Of a stretch of DNA of 19,494 nucleotides, positions 1 to 8,346 are shown in pieces. The translations under genes and the position numbers were made by a program. A model generated the notes under the pieces. The model saw nothing but the letters and a program-made list of their open reading frames with translations. It ran no database searches and was not told the DNA's origin. Within the stretch, counting starts at the first letter, position 1; each line of letters starts with the position of its first letter. The DNA is taken from positions 1 through 19,494 of the forward strand of contig CAJVPJ010000663.1 of assembly GCA_910592205.1 (NCBI GenBank). Direction: 5' to 3'. The stretch comes from Paraglomus occultum (Eukaryota; Glomeromycota; Glomeromycetes; Paraglomerales; Paraglomeraceae).

Positions 1-75
<75 letters not shown>
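1..75. repeat. (TTA)25 microsatellite
   Basis: Twenty-five uninterrupted TTA units fill the first 75 bases and the tract runs off the left edge, so its full length is unknown. It is followed by a short AT-rich stretch and then directly by the first Crinkler-like remnant. Long perfect trinucleotide runs are prone to replication slippage, so length variation between strains or between nuclei is expected. Confidence 0.97.
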
Positions 76-80
<5 letters not shown>

Positions 81-115
81 CATTATTTTTCTTAAACAGA
101 AAAATCTTTCGCATG

Positions 116-155
116 CTGCAACAAAACCAGACAAAGTGAACATTTTATAAATGAG
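116..155 (+). repeat. Left arm of long-distance inverted repeat (Crinkler 5' region)
   Basis: These 40 bases match the reverse complement of 18750-18789 at 39 of 40 positions; the only difference is T versus C in the AACATT/CTATAAATGAG part. The arms belong to the 5' region of two Crinkler-like remnants in opposite orientation, and weaker similarity continues inward to about 280 on the left and about 18670 on the right. I read this as homology between gene copies, not as a mobile-element terminus. Confidence 0.9.
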
Positions 156-1066
156 AGGCTGATTATGTGGCCATAAAATTGACCAGGGTGACTGATGACA
201 TTTTAAAAAGTAATAATGAGCTTATTCATAACTTATGGACTTGTAAATTTTAATGTTCCCTTATCATGCCAGAATGTGACAAGACGACATTAGCCAGGAA
301 GCTTAAATTATATCTTGAGAGCCAAGGTTATACAATTATATCAATCTCGCTGGCTCGCTGGGATGAGAAGTATCCCAGTCTACTGGATGATAGAAAGGTC
401 TTTGACCAATTTTGGTTAGATTACTCTGGTATCAAATGGAAAAACTGTAAATAATGCACAAGTCCGACGACTGTTATTATCGACGAAGCACAGATCCTTT
501 ATGCCGGCGCATCAACTTTCTGGGATGATTTAAGGGGCCTTATCGATTATCATAATAGCAATCTACGCGTGCTGCTCTTAAGCACGTACGAAGATAGTTA
601 CAGTCAAGACATCGATCGACTTTATTGATGCATTGGGGCTAGAAGACACGTTTGACAATACCGGAATTCAAAGAAGTTGAGGACAATTATCTCGAGTATG
701 CTCTCAGTGAGTATGATTGACCTTTCTATTACTGTACTGGCGCCAAGATATCTTCGATTCGACCTTCGGACACACATCTGGTCAGACACACCCTGGAATT
801 TTACGAGACGAATATATGCGCAAAGTTAGAGATAATGACATACTTTGTTCTTTGGTTTCATATGAGCACTTTTGTGACATACAAAAGTCACGCGTATTTA
901 ATTGGCTGGGCAGCAAATTTATGTGCCAACATTTTCGGAACGGCTCACAGTATAATGCTCGTAAGGAAGAAGCGAAAGATTTGCTAAAAAAGTTCAAAGA
1001 ACATCTAGTTAAATCTAAATTATTACCACAAAAATACGAAATTAGCGGGACGACAAAAATTTGATA
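116..1066 (+). pseudogene. Crinkler-like NTPase fragment, broken in several places
   Basis: Conceptual translation gives pieces that fit the P-loop NTPase core of Rhizophagus-type Crinkler proteins. In order: a leader piece (KLTRVTDDILKSNNE, about 173-220), a Walker A-like segment around 266-300 (ECDKTTLARKL), a Walker B segment at about 470-500 (TVIIDEAQILY), then a sensor-like stretch (NLRVLLLSTYEDS, about 560-600) and a downstream helical region, best seen in the 717-1064 frame (DSTFGHTSGQTHPG, ILRDEY). The pieces lie in different frames and are separated by stops at about 238, 452 and 715, so no intact protein is made unless several unrecognised introns exist. The P-loop itself lacks the usual GxxGxGK form: the lysine and TT remain, but the glycines do not. 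The C-terminal nuclease-like part seen in the right-hand copy is absent here. Family recognition is from recalled motif patterns, so the exact subfamily is uncertain. Confidence 0.65.
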
Positions 1067-1165
1067 GATGATAATTACGTTGTAACCGGAGGTAAAGCTG
1101 ATTATTGTAACATTGACGCTACTGCTCATTGCAGTTACGATTAAGCGCAAAACGTTCACGTTTCC

Positions 1166-1405
1166 CATTCCGATCAACAAGTAAGATCAGTCCGCGTAAA
1201 GCACATTTATTTGGTATCCAAGATGAAGCAGTACGCGAACAAATTAATTACGTTCTCGATGAAGACGAAATTATCGGCAAAGCCTGAGTATGGTATTCGA
1301 TGGAATTAAGAATTGAATAAAGGCGAAAAGCATTTGAAGATTACTTGCGATAATGCGGGTGGTCAAATAAAAATAATGCTACCATTTGATTTTATCTGTA
1401 TTTAA
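1166..1405 (+). pseudogene. Transposase-like (DDE/RNase H-fold-like) remnant
   Basis: Two collinear protein-like pieces lie in different frames. The first (1177-1284) reads PRKAHLFGIQDEAVREQINY followed by an acidic LDEDEIIGKA end and a TGA. The second (1322-1405) reads GEKHLKITCDNAGGQ and ends in TAA. The order 'PRK..lFG...E....Q.NYl.DE...iGK' then 'GEK..yi..DN..GQ' resembles a repetitive transposase-like family that I associate with Rhizophagus genomes, in which the DN..GQ segment would supply a catalytic aspartate. The stretch is far too short for a full element and I saw no terminal inverted repeats or target duplication. It could also be a decayed host gene; the family call is tentative. 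Confidence 0.35.
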
Positions 1406-1549
1406 TAATTTACGGTTATTATGAAAGTATCGTATCGAATTAAATTTCATCGCGATTCTTCTTTTTACTAAATCATACGAAAAACATCTAGACATGGACC
1501 ATTATTGTTCACAAATCGAGAAATTTTAATTTTGCAAGCCTTGTGGACG

Positions 1550-1650
1550 TATGGACAGTTCACTTACATTATTGTTCAATAATTAACGGATTCTGCAAGA
1601 CTAATATGCATACGGACAGTTCACTTACATTATTGTTCAATAATTAATGG
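1550..1650. repeat. Pair of 40-bp direct repeats, period 61 bp
   Basis: Copy one is 1550-1589 and copy two is 1611-1650. They match at 38 of 40 positions and share the core GGACAGTTCACTTACATTAT. A 21-bp unique spacer separates them. The repeats lie in non-coding AT-rich DNA; I see no open frame through them. Around them (1406-2219) I find no gene that I can support. Confidence 0.9.
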
Positions 1651-2219
1651 GTTTTTGCATCTATTCGACGGTTGCTTGATGCTTTACGCTTATTGCTAGT
1701 CAAATGAGTTTTAATTTGAGTTCCACTTTTCGAAGTAATACATGTAAAACTCATTCTTCCAGGTATTTTACATTAATATAAAAGAATGCAAACCTCCTAT
1801 ATTGCTGGCGAAAATTTGATAATACGAGTCAATAACTAAAGCTAATTAGACATAAGCTCGTGATTGAATTGAGTGTAACTTTAGTCATGTGGCTTGTGTG
1901 GATTAAGGTCACGGGTCTGCCTTTTTTTCTACTAGTGCCTCGTAGAACATCACACAAGTCGGCGCGTTGAACTGTATAACTCCTTTTCTTTAATGCAATA
2001 TGGATTTTTTTGAAAAAAAACGTCGGTCAATGGACATGAGAGAATGTCTTAAGTCATTATAAAGAAAAAGATAAAACTAAACTTGGCTGCTCTACAACTA
2101 AAGATGAAGTGATTAAAAATTAGTTAAATAACCTTAAAATCAAGAAAAAATGCTCTTCAATCACTTTTGGGAGAAAAAATGAGAAATAAAGAGTTAATAG
2201 TTGTTGACAAATTTCACAG

Positions 2220-2333
2220 CTTACTCTCAAGCAAGCACTCGATTCGATCAATAAAGATCTCAAACGAATTTCAAAATATGGCTCTGATGCAAAATGTAGA
2301 GAAAAAGCAGAGTCTATAATCGTCAACTGGAAG
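2220..2333 (+). other. Orphan exon-like open segment, TFIIS N-domain-like (tentative)
   Basis: An acceptor-like sequence (TTTCACAG, ending 2219) and a strong donor-like sequence (GTATGT from 2334) bracket exactly 38 open codons. The peptide begins LTLKQALDSINKDLKRISKY and ends ESIIVNWK. The pattern of spaced hydrophobics ending in an invariant-looking WK resembles the second half of the TFIIS N-terminal (LW/TFS2N) domain. No convincing flanking exons were found: upstream frames hit stops, and downstream comes a short tandem repeat. It may be an exon of a relic gene, or chance. Family assignment is weak. Confidence 0.25.
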
Positions 2334-2385
2334 GTATGTTTACGAAAAAAAAAACAGTGAAAAGGGAGAAGGTTAGAGTATGGTC

Positions 2386-2540
2386 AAGCCGTACACTCTT
2401 GGTCGATCGGTGATGAACTCTTGGTTCGTACCTACTCTAACTTTGGCAGAAGCTGAACAACTCTTGGTTGTTTGGTTATGAACTCCTGGTTCCTGCAAAG
2501 CCGTACACTCTTGGTCGATCGGTGATGAACTCTTGGTTCG
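2386..2540. repeat. Direct repeats with internal CTCTTGGT sub-repeats
   Basis: A 43-bp block at 2386-2428 recurs without change at 2498-2540 (period 112 bp). Within and between the copies the motif CTCTTGGT or a one-base variant appears six times (near 2396, 2418, 2461, 2483, 2508 and 2530), at about 22-bp spacing inside each block. It looks like a small degenerate minisatellite built from a roughly 22-bp unit that was later duplicated as a larger block. No coding role is evident. Confidence 0.85.
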
Positions 2541-2724
2541 ACATTCTCCCTCAAATTCTTCAAATGGTTCTGACACAGTGCATCTAATTTTTAATCTATT
2601 GCCTAGGAATAACCATATAATATATTTTACATGTTCAGTCTGTCTTGTTTTGTTGAATTTCCTTTACATAATGTGTTAAAAAAATACATAGGACTCCTAT
2701 ATTATAAACTCATGCGATCTTTAC

Positions 2725-2999
2725 TCAGATTTTTCTTTTATTCCTAGGTTCCTGAGATGCTTCTGATAATTTTCGCTTAAGTTTTTCTTTCAATTCTTCC
2801 TGGTAAATTTTACAGGTGATTTTTTCATTTAAATAATTTTGCAAGTCTTGGTTTCTCTTAGTTAAAAATATAAGGTGCAATTTCGTTATTCTATCACTAT
2901 TTGTCTTCAAAATACTTCTTACCAATTCTTATAAAATGTATTGATAATGAGACTTAATCTGGATGTACGGGCATGTGACTCTATCCACTCGAAAGACAT
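2725..2999 (-). pseudogene. Small charged coiled-coil-like protein, frame-broken (hypothetical)
   Basis: From an ATG at 2999 a 26-codon frame (MSFEWIESHARTSRL...) runs to TGG TAA at about 2920. Shifting by one base at about 2925 opens a 66-residue frame rich in Lys, Glu and Leu (DLQNYLNEK, YQEELKEKLKRKLSE) ending RNKRKI at 2725. The Leu/Lys/Glu periodicity suggests a helical or coiled-coil C-terminus with a basic tail. The join coincides with a GTAAGAAG sequence that looks like a splice donor, but none of the acceptors I tried restores frame cleanly. It is therefore either a one-base indel in a decayed short gene or an exon of something I cannot rebuild. No family is recognised. It lies 0.3 kb past the 3' end of the Sel1-repeat gene, on the same strand. 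Confidence 0.3.
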
Positions 3000-3300
3000 T
3001 GTTGCAAAAGTTGTCTCACAATATTTAAACAAGGCAGCGATATGATATGTATAATAAGCATTTAACTGTTTATTATATTATTGTAATAATAGTAGAAATA
3101 ATAAATTGCCCTTTTATAATAATAATAAGTTAATGGTTCATATTAATATAATAATAAAACTTTAGATTTCATAATAAGCAACAAATACAAATTGACTGTT
3201 ATATATACATGCCATTTGATATTTGCATAATTAAACCAGATATCATTCACAATAACCATGTCTAGTACTAGCAAAACCACTGGCGCAATAAAATTGCTTT
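3000..3300. other. AT-rich spacer downstream of the Sel1-repeat gene
   Basis: This stretch has many ATT/TAA runs (TTATTATATTATTGTAATAA at about 3070 and clusters of AATAATAAT at 3116-3160). No open frame, RNA gene or clear polyadenylation element could be singled out, although TTTATT (AATAAA on the - strand) candidates occur. It should hold the 3' untranslated region of the - strand Sel1-repeat gene. Confidence 0.6.
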
Positions 3301-6300
3301 TTAATCTTCTATCTCTTTTTCAAGATAAATAGACAGCTTCCTTCGTGCTTTTGTATGACCCTGTTCAGCAGCTCTTTGGTAGAATTCAATTGCTTTTTGA
3401 ATATCTGGTTTTATTCCTGTTCCATTTTTGCAACAATTACCAAGACTGTACTGTGCACGAACATGACCTTGTTCTGCTGCCTTTTGGTATAATTCAACCG
3501 CCTTCTGAGTATCCTTTTCAACCCCAGTCCCAGTCATGTAGCACCAGCCAAAATTATATTGTGCACTAGAATGTCCTTGTTCAGCTGCCTTTTGATATAG
3601 TTCAACAGCCCTTTGTTCATCTTTTTCTATTCCTGTTCCATCAGCATAGCATGTTGCAAGATTGTATGTTGCCTTAATATGTCCTTGTTTATCAGCCTGC
3701 TGATACAACTGAATTGCATATTTATAATCCTGTTTAACTCCAATGCCATTATTGTAACATACACCAAGATTGTATAATGCATCAGCATGCCCTTCTTTAG
3801 CTGCTCTTTGATACAGTTCAACTGCTTTCTGATCATTTTTTTCAACTCCCATCCCTCTTTCATAGCATATTCCAAGATTGTTTAATGCAGTAGTATGTCC
3901 TTGTTTTGCTGCTTTTTGATACAACTCAACAGCATTTTGATAATTTCTTTCTACTTCAATGCCATTTTCATAGCACAAACCAAGATTGTGTTGTGCACTA
4001 GCCAATCCTTGTGAAGCAGCCTGTTTATATAATTCAATGGCCTTTTGACTATTTTTCTCTACACCAGTTCCATTTCGATAACACACACCAAGATTGTATT
4101 GTGCACTAGCAAGTCCATGTTCAGCAGCCTTCTGGTACAATTGAACTGCCTTATAATCATCCTTTTCTACACCAATTCCATTCTCATAACAAACACCAAG
4201 AACATGTTGGGCATCAATATCACCCTGTTCAGCTGCCTTCTGATACAGTTCAACTGCTTTCTGATTATCTTTCTCTACACCAGTACCATTGTAATAAAAT
4301 ACACCAAGATTAAACAATGAACTGGCATGTCCCTGATCAGCAGCCATTTGATACAATTCAGCTGCTTTGTAGTAATCTCTTTTTACTCCAACTCCATATT
4401 TGTAACAATTGCCAAGATTGTATAGTGCCTTAACATGCCCCATATTAGCTGCTTTTTGATATAATTCAACTGCTTTTTTGTTGTCCTTTTTCACACTACT
4501 TCCATTTTCATAGCACACACCCAAATTAAAAAGTGCATTAGCATGTCCTTTTTCTGCTGCTTTTTGATATAATTCCACTGTTCTTTGATAATCTTTTTCT
4601 ACTCCTACTCCATTTTCATAACATACACCAAGATTATACTGTGCATTAATGTGTCCTTGTTCAGCAGCTTTTTGATATAACTCAAAAGCCTTTTGATCAT
4701 CTTTTTCTATTCCAATTCCATAACTGTAGAGAACACCAAGATTATACTGTGCATTAGCATAGCCTTTTTCAGCTGCTTCTTGATATAATTTGACAGCCTT
4801 TTGATCATCTTTTTCTATTCCAATTCCATAATTGTAGCATACACCAAGATTATATTGTGCACTGGCATCTCCTTGGTTAGCAGCTTTTTTATATAATTCA
4901 ACAGCAGTTTCCTCATCTTTTTCCACTCCAGTTCCATTTAAGTAACATACACCAAGGTTATATTGTGCACTAGCATCTCCTTGGTCAGCAGCTTTTTTAT
5001 ATAATTCAACAGCCCTTTGATAATTTTTTTCCACTCCAATTCCATGTTCATAACAAATGCCCAGATTATTTTGTGCACTAACATAACCCTGTTCTGCAGC
5101 TTTTTGATACAGTTCAACTGCTTTCTGCTCATTCTTTTCTATGCCAATTCCATCATTATAACACAAACCAAGATTGTATTGTGCATCAGGATATCCTTGT
5201 TCAGCTGCTTTTTTAAATAGTTCAACTGCTTTTTGATCATCTCTTTCTGTACCAATTCCATTTCTATAACATCTACCAAGACTATATTGTGCATTGGCAT
5301 CACCTTGTTCAGCAGCTTTTAGATAGAATTCAATTGCTTTTTGGTCATCCTTTTCTGTACCTGCTCCATTTTCATAACACACACCAAGATTATATTGTGC
5401 ATTAGCATACCCTTGTTCAGCAGCTTTTTTATATAACTCAAATGCCTTCTGATGATTTTTATCTACTCCAACACCATTATCATAACATACACCAAGATTA
5501 TATTGTGCATTGTCATCTCCTTGTGCAGCAGCTTTTTGATATAGTTCAACAGCCCTATGAAAATCCTTTTCCACACCAATCCCATTTTCATAGCAGACTC
5601 CAAGGTTATATTGTGCAGAGGAAAGCCCTTGTTCAGCTGCTTGTTCATACAACTTGATTGCCTTTTGATAATCTTTCCCCACTCCTATTCCCTTTTCATA
5701 GCATACACCAAGGCGGTACTGTGCACAAGCAAGCCCTTGTATAGCAGATTTTTGATACAATTCAATAGCTTTCTGAGTATCACATTCTACACCAGTCCCA
5801 TTTTCATAACAAATACCAAGAATATATTGTGCTTCAACATCCCCCTGTTCAGCAGCTTTCTGGTACAATTTGACTGCTTTTTGATTATTTTTTTCAACTC
5901 CAGTTCCATTTGTGTAACATATGCCCAGATTATATTGTGCACTAGCATGCCCTTGATCAGCTGCTTGCTGGTATAATTCAACTGCTTTTTGTTCATTTGA
6001 TTCTGTACCAATTCCATACTCATAGCATATTCCAAGATTATATTGTGCATAGATATGTCCTTGTTTAGCAGCTTCTTGATACAATTGGAATGCTTTCTGG
6101 TTATCCTTCTCTACACCAATTCCATTATCATAACATACACCAAGACCATATTGTGCCCTAGCATGACCTTGCATGGCAGCTTTCTCATACAGTTCAACTG
6201 TCTTTTTGCTGTCTTTTTCTACACCAATTCCATTTTTGTAACATAAACCAAGGCTATACATTGCACTGGCATACCCCTGGTCAGCTGCCTTTTGATATAA

Positions 6301-8346
6301 CTCAACAGCCCTTAGGTAATTCTTTTCCACTTCAATTCCATTCTCATAATATACACCAAGTTTATATAGTGCATCCACATCCCCTTGTTCTGCAGCCTTT
6401 TGATATAATTCAATAGCTTTTTGATCATTGTTTTCTGCTTCACTATTATTTTCACAATGTGAACCAAGTATAAATTGTGCATTGGCATCCCTTTGTTCAG
6501 TCTCTGCCTTGTTTCCATTTTCATAACATGTATATTGTAAGTTCATATCTTGGTCACTAGAAGTTTGATCATTGCTTTTTTCTTCTGTATTACCTTTAGA
6601 ATCACTAGTAGCTGTATCTTGATTGTCTTCCTCAACTTGAGTCACTTGTTTAATAAAATCATATGATACATTGGTGCCATGTTCAGTACTAGTATTTTGA
6701 GACAACTTGTTGATCTTTTGACAATCTTCTTCCATATTAATGAAATAACCTTCAATAACATCTTGTTGAATGTGTGTATCACTAACCTCCTCTATCTGGG
6801 TAAAATTATTATTATGTTGCATTTTTTCAGTCTTTTGATCAGCTTCTTGATTGTTAGTTTCCATTCTATTGTTATTCATATAACAATCATCAAGATCATA
6901 TTGTGTTTCAACATAATCTTGTTTGACTACTTTTTGATATAATTTGTTATTGTATGCATTTTGATAGTCTTTTTCTACAGAAGTACCATTCCAATGACAT
7001 ATATTCATATTATAATTATATTGTACAGTATCTTGTTTATCAGTCCCATCACTCTTTATCTCACTTTGATGATCATGGCATGTATGTTGTATAGTGACAC
7101 TTTCCTGTTTATGTTCAGCTGCTTCTTGGGGATATATATTGATTTCCTCATCACTATTTCCAATGCAATTTTTGTAAGATAGCTCTGCATTAGTTTTTGC
7201 ATTAGTAGCTTTCTGTTCAATATCAATTAAGTCTTGATATAATTCAACTGTCTCTTGCTCCTCTCTCCCAAATTCATTTGTATATAAGGCATCAAGACTT
7301 CCTCGTTCACAAGTATTGGTATTACCTTCATCAACTGTTTCTTGTTGCAAGTCAGCTGTTCCATGGTTCTTCTTTTCTATTTTAGTTCTATCATTATTAT
7401 TATAGAATACATCAAGAGTATTTTGCCAATCAGCATGTTCTTGCACAACTGTTTTTTGAACATTTTCGTAATGCACAGCAAGGATATGTTTTGAGCTGTC
7501 AAGTTCCTGCTCAACAATTTCTTGATTTGTTTCAAAAGTCTCTTCCCATTCAATTCCAGTTTCATCATATGTATAATCCTTTAGTTGTGTGCACTGTCCA
7601 TCAATTTTATATGACTCAACACTTGTACTTGTGTGATTACTAATTTCTGTGTCAGTTCCATTATTGTATTTGTCAACGTTATTTTGTCCATTAACATGCT
7701 CTTGTTCAACTAACATGTGTGTACTTTGTTCTATATCGCTTTCATTCTCATAAAGCTTAAGAAGATTGCATTGTGCACCAGTGTGTCCCTGTTCAGCAGC
7801 TTTTTGATAGAATTCAATCGCCTTTTGATAATCTTTTCTCACTCCAGTACCATTCTGATAACATAAACCAAGAATATGTTGTGCATCAATATGTCCCTGT
7901 TCAGCCGCCTTTTGATATAAACTGGTGGCCATCTGCTCATCCTTTTCTACGCCAGTTCCAGTTGCATAACATAAACCGAGAGCATATTGTGCGTTAGCAT
8001 CATCCTGTTCGGCTGCCCTTCGGTACAGTTCACTTGCCTTTCGATATCTCTTTTCCACACCAGTTCCAGTTGTATAGCACACGGCAAGATTATATTGTGC
8101 ACTAACATGTCCCTTTTCAGCAGCTTTTCGGTATAATTTGACTGCCTTTCGAAAGCTTTTTTCCACTCCAATTCCATTTCTATAACACACGGCGAGAGCA
8201 TACTGTGTACTGGCATCTCCTTGTTCAATAGCTAGATGGTACAAGTCAATTGCTTTCTGATCGTCTTTTCTTGGTCGGATCTCATTTTCGTAAGAAAAAC
8301 CTAGAATCGATTGCGCAGAAGTTGAAACGAACGTTCGTTCATCCAT
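3301..8346 (-). CDS. Giant intronless Sel1-like repeat protein (1681 aa)
   Basis: The protein is built of 36-residue Sel1-like repeats, a TPR-related helix-turn-helix solenoid that normally acts as a protein-protein scaffold. The repeat consensus holds LGVCYENGIGVEKD, QKAVELYQKAAEQG and AQYN. Residues about 11-190 hold five repeats (the first divergent), residues 191-622 a low-complexity Asn/Glu/Gln/Thr-rich region with traces of decayed repeats, residues 623-1666 hold 29 contiguous repeats in perfect 36-residue register, and a 15-residue charged tail (ARRKLSIYLEKEIED) follows. There is no signal peptide or membrane span, so a cytosolic location is likely. The first ATG of the open frame is at 8346; the frame extends to 8406, but only through a TTG, so I chose 8346. 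The 5-kb gene has no introns, unlike the four genes to its right. Glomeromycotina encode many Sel1-repeat proteins, some fused to kinases; no kinase domain is present here. Partners are unknown. Confidence 0.93.
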   Translation of the reverse strand: MDERTFVSTSAQSILGFSYENEIRPRKDDQKAIDLYHLAIEQGDASTQYALAVCYRNGIGVEKSFRKAVKLYRKAAEKGHVSAQYNLAVCYTTGTGVEKRYRKASELYRRAAEQDDANAQYALGLCYATGTGVEKDEQMATSLYQKAAEQGHIDAQHILGLCYQNGTGVRKDYQKAIEFYQKAAEQGHTGAQCNLLKLYENESDIEQSTHMLVEQEHVNGQNNVDKYNNGTDTEISNHTSTSVESYKIDGQCTQLKDYTYDETGIEWEETFETNQEIVEQELDSSKHILAVHYENVQKTVVQEHADWQNTLDVFYNNNDRTKIEKKNHGTADLQQETVDEGNTNTCERGSLDALYTNEFGREEQETVELYQDLIDIEQKATNAKTNAELSYKNCIGNSDEEINIYPQEAAEHKQESVTIQHTCHDHQSEIKSDGTDKQDTVQYNYNMNICHWNGTSVEKDYQNAYNNKLYQKVVKQDYVETQYDLDDCYMNNNRMETNNQEADQKTEKMQHNNNFTQIEEVSDTHIQQDVIEGYFINMEEDCQKINKLSQNTSTEHGTNVSYDFIKQVTQVEEDNQDTATSDSKGNTEEKSNDQTSSDQDMNLQYTCYENGNKAETEQRDANAQFILGSHCENNSEAENNDQKAIELYQKAAEQGDVDALYKLGVYYENGIEVEKNYLRAVELYQKAADQGYASAMYSLGLCYKNGIGVEKDSKKTVELYEKAAMQGHARAQYGLGVCYDNGIGVEKDNQKAFQLYQEAAKQGHIYAQYNLGICYEYGIGTESNEQKAVELYQQAADQGHASAQYNLGICYTNGTGVEKNNQKAVKLYQKAAEQGDVEAQYILGICYENGTGVECDTQKAIELYQKSAIQGLACAQYRLGVCYEKGIGVGKDYQKAIKLYEQAAEQGLSSAQYNLGVCYENGIGVEKDFHRAVELYQKAAAQGDDNAQYNLGVCYDNGVGVDKNHQKAFELYKKAAEQGYANAQYNLGVCYENGAGTEKDDQKAIEFYLKAAEQGDANAQYSLGRCYRNGIGTERDDQKAVELFKKAAEQGYPDAQYNLGLCYNDGIGIEKNEQKAVELYQKAAEQGYVSAQNNLGICYEHGIGVEKNYQRAVELYKKAADQGDASAQYNLGVCYLNGTGVEKDEETAVELYKKAANQGDASAQYNLGVCYNYGIGIEKDDQKAVKLYQEAAEKGYANAQYNLGVLYSYGIGIEKDDQKAFELYQKAAEQGHINAQYNLGVCYENGVGVEKDYQRTVELYQKAAEKGHANALFNLGVCYENGSSVKKDNKKAVELYQKAANMGHVKALYNLGNCYKYGVGVKRDYYKAAELYQMAADQGHASSLFNLGVFYYNGTGVEKDNQKAVELYQKAAEQGDIDAQHVLGVCYENGIGVEKDDYKAVQLYQKAAEHGLASAQYNLGVCYRNGTGVEKNSQKAIELYKQAASQGLASAQHNLGLCYENGIEVERNYQNAVELYQKAAKQGHTTALNNLGICYERGMGVEKNDQKAVELYQRAAKEGHADALYNLGVCYNNGIGVKQDYKYAIQLYQQADKQGHIKATYNLATCYADGTGIEKDEQRAVELYQKAAEQGHSSAQYNFGWCYMTGTGVEKDTQKAVELYQKAAEQGHVRAQYSLGNCCKNGTGIKPDIQKAIEFYQRAAEQGHTKARRKLSIYLEKEIED
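3349..6480 (-). repeat. 29 tandem 108-bp units encoding Sel1-like repeats
   Basis: Counting from the conserved AQ at the start of each unit, 29 units of exactly 36 codons tile this interval with no insertion or deletion. Units are diverged in DNA (for example AQYNLGVCYENG versus ALYNLGNCYKYG), so the array is not a freshly amplified satellite, but several neighbouring units remain very similar (near 4730-4860 and 4860-4980), which allows local unequal exchange. Confidence 0.92.
6481..7776 (-). other. Eroded Sel1-repeat segment within the open frame
   Basis: About 432 residues in the same frame no longer score as clean repeats but keep fragments of them: HILAVHYENVQKT, CHWNGTSVEKDYQ, QYDLDDCYMNNN, LQYTCYENGN. 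Spacing between such fragments is irregular. Composition shifts to Asn, Gln, Thr, Glu and Asp. No stop occurs over 1.3 kb of AT-rich DNA, which argues that the reading frame is still under selection or was eroded recently. Confidence 0.75.
7777..8316 (-). repeat. Five tandem 108-bp Sel1-like units (N-terminal array)
   Basis: Five 36-codon units, the first divergent (AQSILGFSYENEI) and four good (for example AQYALGLCYATGTG). Several share arginines in place of the lysines of the C-terminal array (FRKAVKLYRKAAEKG, YRKASELYRRAAEQ), so the N-terminal array forms its own sub-family and was probably amplified separately. Confidence 0.88.

Noticed and set aside
2421-2440. GGTTCG-containing stretch resembling a tRNA T-arm
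   Set aside because: No matching acceptor, D or anticodon stems are present; the motif is part of the tandem repeat.
3349-6480. A CRISPR-like or satellite array, given the strict 108-bp periodicity
   Set aside because: The period equals 36 codons of a Sel1-like unit, the frame is open throughout and units differ mainly at protein-tolerant positions.
3627-8228. Many 60-140-codon frames on both strands inside the Sel1-repeat gene
   Set aside because: They recur with the 108-bp period and are shadow frames of the repeat-encoding strand.
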